Origin: Bin87 sp965204685
Lineage (GTDB): Bacteria; Chloroflexota; Dehalococcoidia; Lucifugimonadales; UBA3495
Assembly (NCBI GenBank): GCA_965204685.1
Contig: OZ242004.1
Location: forward strand, 372,001 to 436,000
Length of the DNA stretch: 64,000 nt
Direction: 5' to 3'
Positions within the stretch are counted from its first letter, which is position 1. Each line of letters opens with the position of its first letter. Of the stretch, positions 9,121-17,267 are shown in pieces. Under the pieces are notes generated by a model. That model did not search any database, was not told where the DNA came from, and saw only the letters and a list, made by a program, of their open reading frames with translations. A program made the position numbers and the translations under genes.

Positions 9121-9168
9121 GATGCCACTCTCCTCGCCTGGTCTGTGCCGGGTGTTATTGGAACCCGA

Positions 9169-9582
9169 CTAGCCCTTCGCTCCGTCGTTCTGGTCCAGCC
9201 TTCCCGCCCAGCCCCGCCTGCCCCTCCGCACTTCAACCAATCTTTCCTCAGGCATATCTACCGCAAGTTTCAGATATTGGAGAGCCGACGCCCCGATGCA
9301 CTGCCCGCTCTCATCCGGCCAGAAGGCCACGGGGGCGATGCCGCTCACGCTCCGGTCATCGTCCAGGCCGATGGTCAGCCGGGCGTATCCGTAGCCGCAT
9401 TCCACTTCCGAGCCGTCAGCCGTGACGTAGGTTTCAAAGCGCTCCGGACGGATGTGCAAAGCCTCCAGCAGCGCGGCGGGGAAGGCCGAATCGGTCGCGC
9501 CGGTGTCAACTAACGCCTCTGTTTCATAGGCGTCGCCCCCCGCCAGGTTAGCGACGCTGACTCTCGCGTAAAAGATGCCCAT
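9169..9582 (-). CDS. Clan AA retropepsin-like aspartic protease family protein
   Basis: This 137-residue protein has the single-lobe retropepsin pattern: hydrophobic strands, then ALVDTGATDSAFP with the candidate catalytic Asp26, then a flap-like stretch ending in a hydrophobic GASALQYLKL segment in the place of the second family motif. Such proteins would act as homodimers. The start at 9582 is chosen because homology begins there; longer in-frame starts run into the hydrolase gene upstream and add an arginine-rich shadow. Two related genes lie at 29979 and 62549, each with a small partner, but this copy has none. Protease activity has not been shown for most of this family. Confidence 0.8.
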   Translation of the reverse strand: MGIFYARVSVANLAGGDAYETEALVDTGATDSAFPAALLEALHIRPERFETYVTADGSEVECGYGYARLTIGLDDDRSVSGIAPVAFWPDESGQCIGASALQYLKLAVDMPEERLVEVRRGRRGWAGRLDQNDGAKG

Positions 9583-9593
9583 ATCCGGCCTTC

Positions 9594-10409
9594 CTATTCT
9601 GCTTCTGTATCGGCAATGGCGGCGTCCGCTGCGCCAGGCTGGGCGTACCGGGAGATGAAGCTGCTGATTGCCCCGAAATATTGCTGGATGCCCACGAACA
9701 TCAGGTCGTTGTGTCCGGCGCCGGGGATGATCTCCAGGTGTTTCTCTGTGGTTCGCATCTTGTCGTGCATGTCCACAGCGTCGGCCAGCGGAGCCAGCTC
9801 GTCCCACTGCCCGTGGATCACCAAAGCGGGAATGTTTATCGAGTAAAACTTTTCGTGGTACGCCTCTTCCAGGGCCAGTGCCGCTTCGAGGTCCAAGCCT
9901 TCGGTGAACCTTCCCAGATTCGGCCGCCCGCTTTCGATGATGACGCCGTTGATGCGGTCTGACGCCGCGACCGCCAGTTCGCCGGCGGCGTGGCGACCCA
10001 TGGAGCGGCCCATTACATACAGCGGACCGGTGAACCGCAGTTCGTTAAGGGCGCCGCGCAGCCAGTCCAGCACCCGCCGTGCGTCGGCTAGCATGGTGGT
10101 GAAGGTCGGTCTTCCTCCGGACGCGCCGTAACCTCGGTAATCGGCGACAAAGAAATTGGCGCCAACCTGGTTGTAGAAAGGAGCGATCGCATCGTATCCG
10201 GCCGCCGTCTCGCCGTTGCCGTAGAAAAACAGCACGGTGGGGTTTTCCCTCCCCACCGGGTAAAACCGGCTGGACAGCGCCACGCCGTTGTCAACCGCTA
10301 TCCCGTAATCCGCCGCGCCTTCCGGTGTCTCCGTCCAATGGCGCTGGGGGTAGAACGAACGCGCCGACCCCTCAAGGTTGTCCAATACCGAATAGTCGAC
10401 GGCAGCCAT
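9594..10409 (-). CDS. Alpha/beta hydrolase
   Basis: This 271-residue alpha/beta hydrolase has the oxyanion-side motif VLFFYGNGETA, the nucleophile elbow GRSMGRHA with Ser136, an acid in HGQWDELAPLA and the histidine in GAGHNDL. It resembles the group of cytosolic esterase or peptidase-like hydrolases with an HGN-type turn; no signal peptide is visible. It ends 12 bases before the retropepsin-like gene and is probably first in this minus-strand series. The substrate is unknown. Confidence 0.87.
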   Translation of the reverse strand: MAAVDYSVLDNLEGSARSFYPQRHWTETPEGAADYGIAVDNGVALSSRFYPVGRENPTVLFFYGNGETAAGYDAIAPFYNQVGANFFVADYRGYGASGGRPTFTTMLADARRVLDWLRGALNELRFTGPLYVMGRSMGRHAAGELAVAASDRINGVIIESGRPNLGRFTEGLDLEAALALEEAYHEKFYSINIPALVIHGQWDELAPLADAVDMHDKMRTTEKHLEIIPGAGHNDLMFVGIQQYFGAISSFISRYAQPGAADAAIADTEAE

Positions 10410-10516
10410 AAGCCCCTCCCGGTTACAGTCGGCATTATACTACCACCGTATCCCCGACCGTCGATTGAACGCGCGTCTCCCCCCGACGCAAGCACCGAAT
10501 CCCGGAGGTTATCGCC

Positions 10517-11626
10517 ATGCCCGAGATGGAAATCGGACTCTATGACGTGCTGGACCAGGCGCAGATGGAATCCCACGCGTTGGCCGCTGACGTATACGAC
10601 GAGCACATCCGCGGCGCCCAGGAAGCGGAGCAGATGGGGTACAAGTACTATTTCTCCATCGAGCACCAGTCGTCCGACGTCAGCTTCATGAGCTCGCCGA
10701 GTGTTTACCTCACCGCCCTGGCGCGGGCCACCAGCGCGATGCGCTTCGGCGTGATGATCTACCAACTGCCCTTCCATCACCCCATCCGCCTCGCCGAAGA
10801 GGTTTCCATGCTGGACCACCTGTCCCGCGGCCGGGTGGAATTCGGGGCCGGCACCGGCGTTACCTATCACGAATTCCTGCGGTGGAACGTTGACTTCGAC
10901 CGCCGGCGCGCAATCAGCGAAGAGGCGCTGGACATCATCCTGATGGCTTGGAAGGAAGGGAGCGTTACCTACGACGGCGAGTTCTTCAAGTTCGATGAAG
11001 TCCTGATTACGCCCGATACATTCCAGAAGCCGCATCCTCCGGTGTGGTTCGGGTGCCACAGCGCCGCGAGCTTTGAGTATTCCGCCAGGAAGAACTTCCA
11101 CGTCTCCCAGAATATCGACACCGACCCGGTGATCGCAGAGAAATTCGACACCTGGCGCGGCCTGTGGCAGGCAGAAGGGCACGACACGCCAATGCCAAAA
11201 ACCTTTTTGACCCGCCACGTCCACGTGGCCGAAACCGACGCCAAGGCGCGCGAACAGGCTGAGCCCTTCCTGGCAACGGCGTCCTTCCCGTCGGCGACCC
11301 CCGAAGGCAAAGGCCGCGACATCATCGGGGAAACGCGCATCGGCTACGGCCCCTACGGGATGCGCGGCGAAGACCCGGGCACGCCGGAGCGGGCGGAACT
11401 GCGGCGCACCTTCCGGGAACGGGCGCAGTCCTACGACTTCTGGATCGACAACGGCATCGCGGTGGTGGGCAGTCCCGAGACCGTGGCGAGGCGACTGGAA
11501 GAGCAGCGCCAAGTCATCGGCCACGACATCTTCTGCGCGCGGCACCTGTTCGGCTACATCGACCCCGATACGGCGAAGCGATCGATCCGGCTGTTCGCCG
11601 AGGAGGTCATACCTGCCTTCGCCTAG
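10517..11626 (+). CDS. LLM class flavin-dependent oxidoreductase
   Basis: This 369-residue enzyme belongs to the bacterial luciferase-like family, which uses FMNH2 or F420 to oxidise substrates. Typical blocks are YYFSIEHQSSD, MRFGVMIYQLPFHHPIRLAEE, LDHLSRGRVEFGAGTG and PHPPVWFG. The start has an upstream CGGAGG ribosome site. Its TAG stop overlaps the stop of the convergent Rieske oxygenase gene in a CTAG sequence, so the two genes share four bases. The divergent hydrolase starts about 100 bases upstream. Substrate unknown; desulfonation or Baeyer-Villiger type oxidation are options within the family. Confidence 0.9.
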   Translation: MPEMEIGLYDVLDQAQMESHALAADVYDEHIRGAQEAEQMGYKYYFSIEHQSSDVSFMSSPSVYLTALARATSAMRFGVMIYQLPFHHPIRLAEEVSMLDHLSRGRVEFGAGTGVTYHEFLRWNVDFDRRRAISEEALDIILMAWKEGSVTYDGEFFKFDEVLITPDTFQKPHPPVWFGCHSAASFEYSARKNFHVSQNIDTDPVIAEKFDTWRGLWQAEGHDTPMPKTFLTRHVHVAETDAKAREQAEPFLATASFPSATPEGKGRDIIGETRIGYGPYGMRGEDPGTPERAELRRTFRERAQSYDFWIDNGIAVVGSPETVARRLEEQRQVIGHDIFCARHLFGYIDPDTAKRSIRLFAEEVIPAFA

Positions 11627-13071
11627 ACCCGGCGCAACAACTCTGCCTCCAGGCGGTCAGCGTCGAACGCCTCGGAAGTAGAAGCCACCTTGACATCGCC
11701 CTCGCGCACCATGCGCTCGGCTTCGCTCTCTTCCATCACCTCGGGCATCGCTTCCTCACGTTCACGCTGACGGATCACGTCGCGGTTGTGGTCCGCAAAC
11801 AGCCGGCGCATGGCGACGACAACCGAGTCGGTCGAGGACAGGTACTCCGGCATGTTGTACTGGGTGTACTTCTCCGCGTCGTAGTCCTGGTTACGGAAGT
11901 TGAAGTTGAGCTCCCAGTTCCGGTAGGGCCAGGTACTTGCGCTCACGACGCGGCGGAGCGGGCTGGGCCGCGTCTCATACCGCTCCACGTTCAGGTACAC
12001 CATGCGGGTCAGGTTGTCCTCAACCGGCACGGGCCAGCGGGTGCTGCGGAAGTAGCGGTTGTTGCCCCCCGTGCGGGACATCCCGGGTAGCCGGGTCCCG
12101 TTCCACTCGTTGACATCGGGCGTGTCGGAGCCGGACGCGCGTCGGTAGTTGGGGTCCTGCCCTCGGCGCCTGGCCTTCCAGTCGAAGAACCAGGTCCAGG
12201 CGAGACGCCAGCGGTGCAACGGCCACACGCCATCCACGCCGGGATAGTACATCTGGTAGGGGATGTTCCCATCCTCGTCGTAGTAATATTTTTCCACCGA
12301 GGACTTGCCGCTGCCGGGTCGGTAGTGGACGTTCTTGTTATTAACCAGGTTGACACGGTAGCCCAGGGGCGTGCGGGGCCGTCCGCCCACGCGGCTGCCC
12401 AGGATCCGCAGGGCGTTGCGGTGCACCATGAAGGCGTTGTGAGCGTCCATGGTGTTTTCGAGCACCAGCACCCAGTTGCAGTCGAACATGGTGAAGGACG
12501 GGCGGCAGATGTTGTGCTCCTCGAACATCTCCGGTGGGATGTCCTCCTCGGGAGCGACGGGCTCGCTTTCACCCATCCACACGAAGACCATGCCCTTGAG
12601 GGTAACCGTGGGGTACTTGCGAGCCTTCATGCCGGGCGCGCCCACCATCATGGAGTCGGGGCCTTCGGTCAGGAAAGCGACACAGTTGCCATCGCCGTCG
12701 AAAGTGGCGCCGTGGTAAGGGCAGGTCAGGAAGCCTTCGAAGTAACAGCGGCCCATTGACAGGTAGACGGCCCGGTGGGGGCACCAGTCCAGCAGCGCCT
12801 GCACCTCACCCGCTTTATCTTTGAAGAACACCACGTCGGTGCCCAGCATCCGCAGCATGGTGGGCTGGTTCTTCTTGACATCCTTGGCCGGAAGGGCCGG
12901 GTACCAGTACTCGCGAAACCCCAAAGGAGGGATGCGACTGCGGCGGTCCCTGGGGTTATCTGGAACCTGGAACGGCGGAGTGGAGTTGAACCCCTGCGTC
13001 CCTCGCCGCATCTTCTTGTAGCCGCCGGGATAACCGGATAGCGGCTTCAGCAAAAGGCTTTTGAGTCCCAT
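11623..13071 (-). CDS. Rieske non-heme iron oxygenase, alpha subunit type
   Basis: This 482-residue protein carries a Rieske domain (Cys97-x-His99 in WCPHRAVYLS; Cys117-x2-His120 in TCPYHGATF) and a catalytic domain with the mononuclear iron motif at about residues 205-218 (ENTMDAHNAFMVHRN: Asp, His, His). It should hydroxylate or dihydroxylate an aromatic or similar ring, with electrons from a reductase not encoded nearby. The start is placed at 13071, where MGLKSLLLKPLSGYPGG begins; a longer in-frame start looks spurious. It follows the BenD-like dehydrogenase on the same strand, which fits a cis-diol pathway. No beta subunit is adjacent. Confidence 0.88.
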   Translation of the reverse strand: MGLKSLLLKPLSGYPGGYKKMRRGTQGFNSTPPFQVPDNPRDRRSRIPPLGFREYWYPALPAKDVKKNQPTMLRMLGTDVVFFKDKAGEVQALLDWCPHRAVYLSMGRCYFEGFLTCPYHGATFDGDGNCVAFLTEGPDSMMVGAPGMKARKYPTVTLKGMVFVWMGESEPVAPEEDIPPEMFEEHNICRPSFTMFDCNWVLVLENTMDAHNAFMVHRNALRILGSRVGGRPRTPLGYRVNLVNNKNVHYRPGSGKSSVEKYYYDEDGNIPYQMYYPGVDGVWPLHRWRLAWTWFFDWKARRRGQDPNYRRASGSDTPDVNEWNGTRLPGMSRTGGNNRYFRSTRWPVPVEDNLTRMVYLNVERYETRPSPLRRVVSASTWPYRNWELNFNFRNQDYDAEKYTQYNMPEYLSSTDSVVVAMRRLFADHNRDVIRQREREEAMPEVMEESEAERMVREGDVKVASTSEAFDADRLEAELLRRV

Positions 13072-13230
13072 ACCGTTGCCCCCATGTCGTGGCGTGTTCG
13101 GTTCCCGCCATATTAGCAGAACGGTCAAGGGGCAGAGTGCGGCTCAGACCGAGCCGTATGAGTTACGGAGAAATTAGGGCCGAACGATAATTCGCCCTCG
13201 CAACGCACCGAGAACCGATCCGGCTTAAAT

Positions 13231-14073
13231 CTAGAATGGATACGGCTGGCCGCCGCCTACTGCCAAAACCTGGCCAGTGATGTAAGAGGCGTCGTGGGAA
13301 GCGAGGAAGGCGATGGCCGCCGCCTGCTCATCGGCCTCGCCACGCCGACCCATGGGAATCTCCGAGTTGCGGGTTGCCGACCGGTACTCGTCCTGGGCGG
13401 CGCGCTCGCTGGCCGGCAACTCGGGCGGAGTGATCCCAACGCCGTAGTCCCGGGGCGTGACCCGGTCGTCCGCCGCAGTTCCGCTGGGCGCCACGCAATT
13501 CACCCGTATGCCCAGGTGGGCCACCTCGCGCGCTAGGGAGGTGGTCAGTCCGATCTGGCCGGCCTTGGCGGCGGCGTAAGGCACGCGGAACCGCCCGGTG
13601 ACCGCGTGGGTCGCGATGTTCACGATGGCGCCGGAGCCCTGCTCGATCATATACGGCAGGGCGGCTCGGCAGCACCACATGGCGGTCCAGAAACTCCGGT
13701 CGATCTCCGCCTGGATCTGGTCCGGGGTGTAGTACTGCAACGACTGGAACCAGATCGTGCCGCCCGCGATGTTGGCGAGCACGTCGACCCGGCCGAAAGC
13801 ATCATGGGCCCGATCCATCAGGGTCTCGGCGTTTTCCCACTTGGAAAGGTCACCGATGGACACCTCGCACGCGCCGCCGAAATCACGAATCTCCTGGCGG
13901 ACGCGCTCCGAAGTCTCCGCGGCCATGTCGCCAATGACTATCGACGCGCCTTCCTGCGCCAGCCTCCGGGCGGTGGCCGATCCAATGCCTTGCCCGCCCC
14001 CGGTTACTACGGCGACCTGGCCTTCAAAACGCCGGGCGCCGGCGGCTTTGGGATCCAGTATCCCTGCCATCAT
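13231..14073 (-). CDS. SDR dehydrogenase resembling benzoate cis-diol dehydrogenase (BenD)
   Basis: This 280-residue short-chain dehydrogenase has the NAD(P)-binding TGGGQGIGSATAR near residues 24-36, NIAGG instead of NNAG, and the catalytic YAAAK. The segment NIATHAVTGRFRVPYAAAKAG followed by VNCVAPSGTAADDR closely recalls BenD, which turns a dihydrodiol carboxylate into catechol. Its start overlaps the preceding stop in an ATGA, showing translational coupling. The ring-hydroxylating oxygenase gene follows. The diol substrate is an inference from resemblance and context; a generic 3-oxoacyl reductase is less likely. Confidence 0.85.
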   Translation of the reverse strand: MMAGILDPKAAGARRFEGQVAVVTGGGQGIGSATARRLAQEGASIVIGDMAAETSERVRQEIRDFGGACEVSIGDLSKWENAETLMDRAHDAFGRVDVLANIAGGTIWFQSLQYYTPDQIQAEIDRSFWTAMWCCRAALPYMIEQGSGAIVNIATHAVTGRFRVPYAAAKAGQIGLTTSLAREVAHLGIRVNCVAPSGTAADDRVTPRDYGVGITPPELPASERAAQDEYRSATRNSEIPMGRRGEADEQAAAIAFLASHDASYITGQVLAVGGGQPYPF

Positions 14074-14513
14074 TCACTGGTGGAGCCGTGCGGCGGGCTA
14101 CCGTTATTGCCGTTGCGAAGGAGGGCTATTTCCGCCTCAAGTTCCGCTATGCGCCGCTGCAACTGCTCAATGGTTATGGATTGATCTGCCGGAGTATGCC
14201 CATTCCGCTCCAATACGGCAGTCAGCGCGGTCATCGTGCCGGTCAGCGCGGTCATCGTGCCGGTCAGCGCGGTCATCGTCTCTTGATGCCGGCGTTCCGC
14301 TTCCGCCCGATCCTCCCGCCGCGCACGCTCGGCTTCCGCCCGATCCTCTCGGCGGTCGCGGCGACGGTCCCTGCGGTCAAGGTAGTAAGTCAGCAACTGC
14401 GGTACTCCAAAAACGGCCAGCACAATGGCGATGTAAGCCGCGCCTTCAAGATATTGTAGCGCACTGCAGCAGGTTGCCGTCAGACCGACGCTGAACTCAA
14501 GCTGGGGTTGCAT
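14070..14513 (-). CDS. Membrane-anchored coiled-coil protein with MTALTGT repeats
   Basis: This roughly 147-residue protein was not matched to a family. One hydrophobic segment (AAYIAIVLAVFGVPQLLTYYL) is followed by a highly charged helix (DRREDRAEAERARREDRAEAER), three tandem MTALTGT copies and a C-terminal leucine-heptad stretch (IEQLQRRIAELEAEIALLRN). The start at 14513 is chosen over an upstream in-frame ATG because it reduces overlap with the preceding gene to 17 bases. It couples to the dehydrogenase gene through ATGA. The layout suggests an anchored, oligomerising protein; function unknown. Confidence 0.6.
   Translation of the reverse strand: MQPQLEFSVGLTATCCSALQYLEGAAYIAIVLAVFGVPQLLTYYLDRRDRRRDRREDRAEAERARREDRAEAERRHQETMTALTGTMTALTGTMTALTAVLERNGHTPADQSITIEQLQRRIAELEAEIALLRNGNNGSPPHGSTSE
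14221..14280. repeat. 21-bp tandem repeat, about 2.9 copies
   Basis: The unit GTCAGCGCGGTCATCGTGCCG repeats almost perfectly inside the coiled-coil protein gene and encodes the MTALTGT heptads on the other strand. Seven-residue units keep the heptad register, so copy number could vary without disrupting the reading frame. Confidence 0.85.
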
Positions 14514-14823
14514 CCGCGCTGGAGAAAAACTGCTTGTCCAGGTCGGGGTCGGCCGCGCCAAGGAGGCCGTTGGTGTAGAGGCGGCACGACCTCAGCCACA
14601 GCACCAGGATTGCGTTGTTGACATACATTTGCGGGAGCTCGCGACCGTGCTCCATCCGAGCGTGGGCGCGAATTCCCGCTTCAAAGAACTGCTCCAGGAA
14701 GGGCGTCGGCTCGTTGTCCAGCGCGCACGCCTCCAGGATTTCAGGGGGCGCCTCCCGGCAAAGCATGCCGGGAGATTCCTCCGCCATCCGAACGTAGTCG
14801 GGTTCCTGCTCCTGGGTAATCAC
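14497..14823 (-). CDS. Hypothetical protein
   Basis: This 108-residue acidic protein was not recognised. It has no signal peptide or transmembrane helix; a helix-rich centre (PFLEQFFEAGIRAHARMEHG) is followed by a hydrophobic stretch, MYVNNAILVLWLRSCRLY, that could be a buried helix. It begins 6 bases after the second NHL gene ends on the same strand and overlaps the following gene by 17 bases, so it is very likely in the same operon. The tight packing is the main support for its being real. Confidence 0.6.
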   Translation of the reverse strand: MITQEQEPDYVRMAEESPGMLCREAPPEILEACALDNEPTPFLEQFFEAGIRAHARMEHGRELPQMYVNNAILVLWLRSCRLYTNGLLGAADPDLDKQFFSSADATPA

Positions 14824-14829
14824 GGATCA

Positions 14830-15894
14830 TCACAGGTTCATCTGGGGAACCATGTAATTTTCCATCTTGTTGTAGATCTGGAGCCGGCTGCGCTGGGCAT
14901 CCAGCACCACCAGACGGCCCGTGTTCTCATCGAAATGGACGTCGGTGGGCAGGGCGAAACGCCATTCCGACTCGGTGGTAGGCACCTCGCGGCGGCGCTT
15001 CAGGTAGTCAGCGTTGGCGACTACCGTCATGTCCGCCCACTTGCTCAGCCACTGCGCATCGCCAATCAGCGAAATGATGAAGCCGCCGTCCTTGTCAAAG
15101 ACGTGCACGCGCCCCGGGTGCATGCCGTTGTCGCTCCAGTCAGCAACGTAGACATCGCCAGTGTGGTCCACAGTGACCTTCACGGGAAGGTGCATCTGGC
15201 CGCGCTTCGTGCCTGCCTCGCCGAACTGCATGAGCCATTCGCCGTCGGCGGTGAACTTCTGCACCCGGTGGTTCCGGTGGTCAGCCACGTACACCGAGCC
15301 GTCACTCTGATCAACGGTGATGCCCCACGGGGAGTTGAACTCGCCGTTGCCTTCGCCCAGGGAGCCCCAACTGGTGATGAATGCGCCGTCGGCGGTGAAC
15401 TTGCGCACCTCGTGGCTGCGGCCGTCGGTCAGGTATAGGTTGCCATTGGCGTCCACCGCCAGGCTGGAGGTGCCGTGTTCCTTGCCGTCATCGGAGGGAA
15501 CGGCGCTCCACCGCTTGATGAAGGTGCCGTCCTTCTCGAACTCCGACACCATGTTCATCCATTCGTCGGCCACATAGATGTGACCGTTGGGCGCGAGAAC
15601 CATGCCGGAGGGCCAGATGAACTCGCCTTCCCGGTCGCCGTACTTGCCGAACTCGCCGGTGAACTCCTCGTCACCCTCATTGTCACCCAGGTCGATGATG
15701 CTGACCCGGGCGCCGTAGGCGAGCCGGTTCCACGGCACGTTGGAAATGCCCTCGATCCCACGGTTCAGCACGTATACCGTGTTCCCCTCGAAGGCCATGG
15801 AAGTGGGCTGGCTGAAACCCATGCCGGACGCGGCGCCCCGGCCCACCGAGTGGCTGTAGTCGTACACTCGGCCCTTTGCGATCTGCGTAAGCAT
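14830..15894 (-). CDS. NHL-repeat beta-propeller protein (copy 2)
   Basis: This 354-residue protein is a paralogue of the NHL protein near 1.4 kb. It shares the opening (Y.YSHSVGR followed by GMGFSQPTSMAF), the stretch GEFIWPSGMVLAPNGHIYVADEWMN and the late block with WLSKW and FDENTGRLVVLDAQRSR. Five or six NHL blades can be counted. No signal peptide is visible. It is the third gene of the DUF1800-DUF1501-NHL cassette and is followed closely by a hypothetical gene, the coiled-coil gene, the BenD-like SDR and the ring oxygenase. The role is unknown; a binding scaffold or a lyase are both possible. Confidence 0.86.
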   Translation of the reverse strand: MLTQIAKGRVYDYSHSVGRGAASGMGFSQPTSMAFEGNTVYVLNRGIEGISNVPWNRLAYGARVSIIDLGDNEGDEEFTGEFGKYGDREGEFIWPSGMVLAPNGHIYVADEWMNMVSEFEKDGTFIKRWSAVPSDDGKEHGTSSLAVDANGNLYLTDGRSHEVRKFTADGAFITSWGSLGEGNGEFNSPWGITVDQSDGSVYVADHRNHRVQKFTADGEWLMQFGEAGTKRGQMHLPVKVTVDHTGDVYVADWSDNGMHPGRVHVFDKDGGFIISLIGDAQWLSKWADMTVVANADYLKRRREVPTTESEWRFALPTDVHFDENTGRLVVLDAQRSRLQIYNKMENYMVPQMNL

Positions 15895-16048
15895 ATTCTT
15901 ACCTGCTCATTGCGTGTGTTTCTTTGAGCGGAAACTTCAGGCGTGACGGCCCGGGTCGCTCAAAACTGCGGGGCCAGCAGATTTACACCTACTGGCCCCG
16001 GTCGGTCTTGCCAATCAGCGTGTCCCGTTGACCGGAACCCCTGATCCC

Positions 16049-17176
16049 TTAGACAAACGCGACTTTCTCGAAGGTCCCGCTGACGATGGGGTTCGCGTCC
16101 AGGCCCATCCAGTCTTCCAGGATGGTGGAGTAAACGCCGCGGAAGTCGGTGCCGGGAACCAGGTCGCCCTGTTCCAGGTCCTCGGGCTTGGAGGACGGGT
16201 ACTGGCCGTACTCGCCACCCTTGATCTGGTCGCCCATGACCAGTACCAGGCCGGCGGCGCCGTGGTCGGTGCCGGAGCCGTTGTCGTGGACGCGGCGGCC
16301 AAACTCGGAGAACATCATCAGGATGACGTTGTCGCTGGCGTTGTTCTCGCGCAGGTCGTCGAAGAAGCTCGACACCGCGGCGGAAACGTCCCGCCACAGC
16401 CCATCGTGCATCCCAACCTGGTTGGAGTGGCTGTCAAAGCTGCCGTGGTCGCAGTAGAGCACGCGCGCCCCCAGGTCGGCCTGGTGCACTTGCGAGATGC
16501 CCTTGAGCTTCCGGGCGATGGGGGTATCGGGATACTCCACGGTGCTGCTGTACGTCTCCGGAGCTACCTTCAGGATGTCGGCAGCCTTGAGGCCGTCGAG
16601 ACCGGTCTGGCCCAGGTAGTCCATCACGAAACCGTTGCCGATAGTGGGAGAGTACAGGCGGGTGAAGCGGTCAATGATCTTGTCCCTCTGCATCTCTTCT
16701 TGGATGCTGGTCAGCATCCCGAAGTTCTCCAGGTCGTCCACGCAGGCGACGGGAACGCCGGGGAGCGCCAGGGCGCGCGGCAGGCTCGGGCCGAAGCTGA
16801 CGGCGGTGACCACGTTTTCCTTGTTCGGGTCGATGTCGCGGGCGGCGCGACCCAGCCAGCCCTCGGTTCCCAGCTTGTCCGGCTCACAGGTGTGCCAGAT
16901 GTCCATGCTGCGGAAGTGGCTGCGGGGGCTGTTGGCGTAACCGACGCCGTGAATGATGGCCATGTCGCCGGCATCCCAGAAGCGGCGCAGCGGAGCCAAC
17001 TCGGGGTGGAAGCCGATGCTGTCATTCAACTTGAGGATGCGCTCGTCCGGCACGCCGACCACGGGCCGCTTGTCGCGGTACAGCGGCTCGGCGTGGGGGA
17101 TGACGGTGTTCATGTAGTCGTTGCCGCCGGTTAGCTGCAACACCACCAGAACCGGATCTTTCTTCGTTGAGGTCAT
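16049..17176 (-). CDS. DUF1501 family protein (copy 2)
   Basis: This 375-residue protein is a clear paralogue of the DUF1501 protein near 2.5-3.7 kb: VLVVLQLTGGNDYMNTVIP, GFHPELAPLRRF, PRSHFRSMDIWHTCEPDKL, EGWLGRAARDIDPNKENV, FDSHSNQ and SEFGRRVHDNGSGTDHGAAG appear in the same order. As in copy 1, the N-terminus (MTSTKKDPVLVVL) has no Tat signal. A GGAGC-type ribosome site precedes the ATG. It lies 91 bases after the DUF1800 gene. The conserved His/Asp/Glu motifs suggest a metal site related to the sulfatase or phosphatase fold, but no reaction is known. Confidence 0.9.
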   Translation of the reverse strand: MTSTKKDPVLVVLQLTGGNDYMNTVIPHAEPLYRDKRPVVGVPDERILKLNDSIGFHPELAPLRRFWDAGDMAIIHGVGYANSPRSHFRSMDIWHTCEPDKLGTEGWLGRAARDIDPNKENVVTAVSFGPSLPRALALPGVPVACVDDLENFGMLTSIQEEMQRDKIIDRFTRLYSPTIGNGFVMDYLGQTGLDGLKAADILKVAPETYSSTVEYPDTPIARKLKGISQVHQADLGARVLYCDHGSFDSHSNQVGMHDGLWRDVSAAVSSFFDDLRENNASDNVILMMFSEFGRRVHDNGSGTDHGAAGLVLVMGDQIKGGEYGQYPSSKPEDLEQGDLVPGTDFRGVYSTILEDWMGLDANPIVSGTFEKVAFV

Positions 17177-17267
17177 TTTGCTTGCTCCTGTGGATATCGT
17201 TCCGCCAACGCGGAATGCGAGACGGTGCGGGCGGCGACGCGTTGCGGGCGTCGCCGCACTGGTCTCG

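Noticed and set aside
9169..9807. Long form of the first retropepsin-like gene
   Set aside because: The extra 75 residues overlap the hydrolase gene and are arginine-rich noise; family similarity begins at 9582.
10298..11545. 415-codon minus-strand frame opposite the flavin monooxygenase
   Set aside because: Antisense to a conserved gene and with no motif.
14221..14280. Short repeats as a CRISPR array
   Set aside because: The repeats are contiguous, without spacers, and encode an in-frame heptad in a protein.
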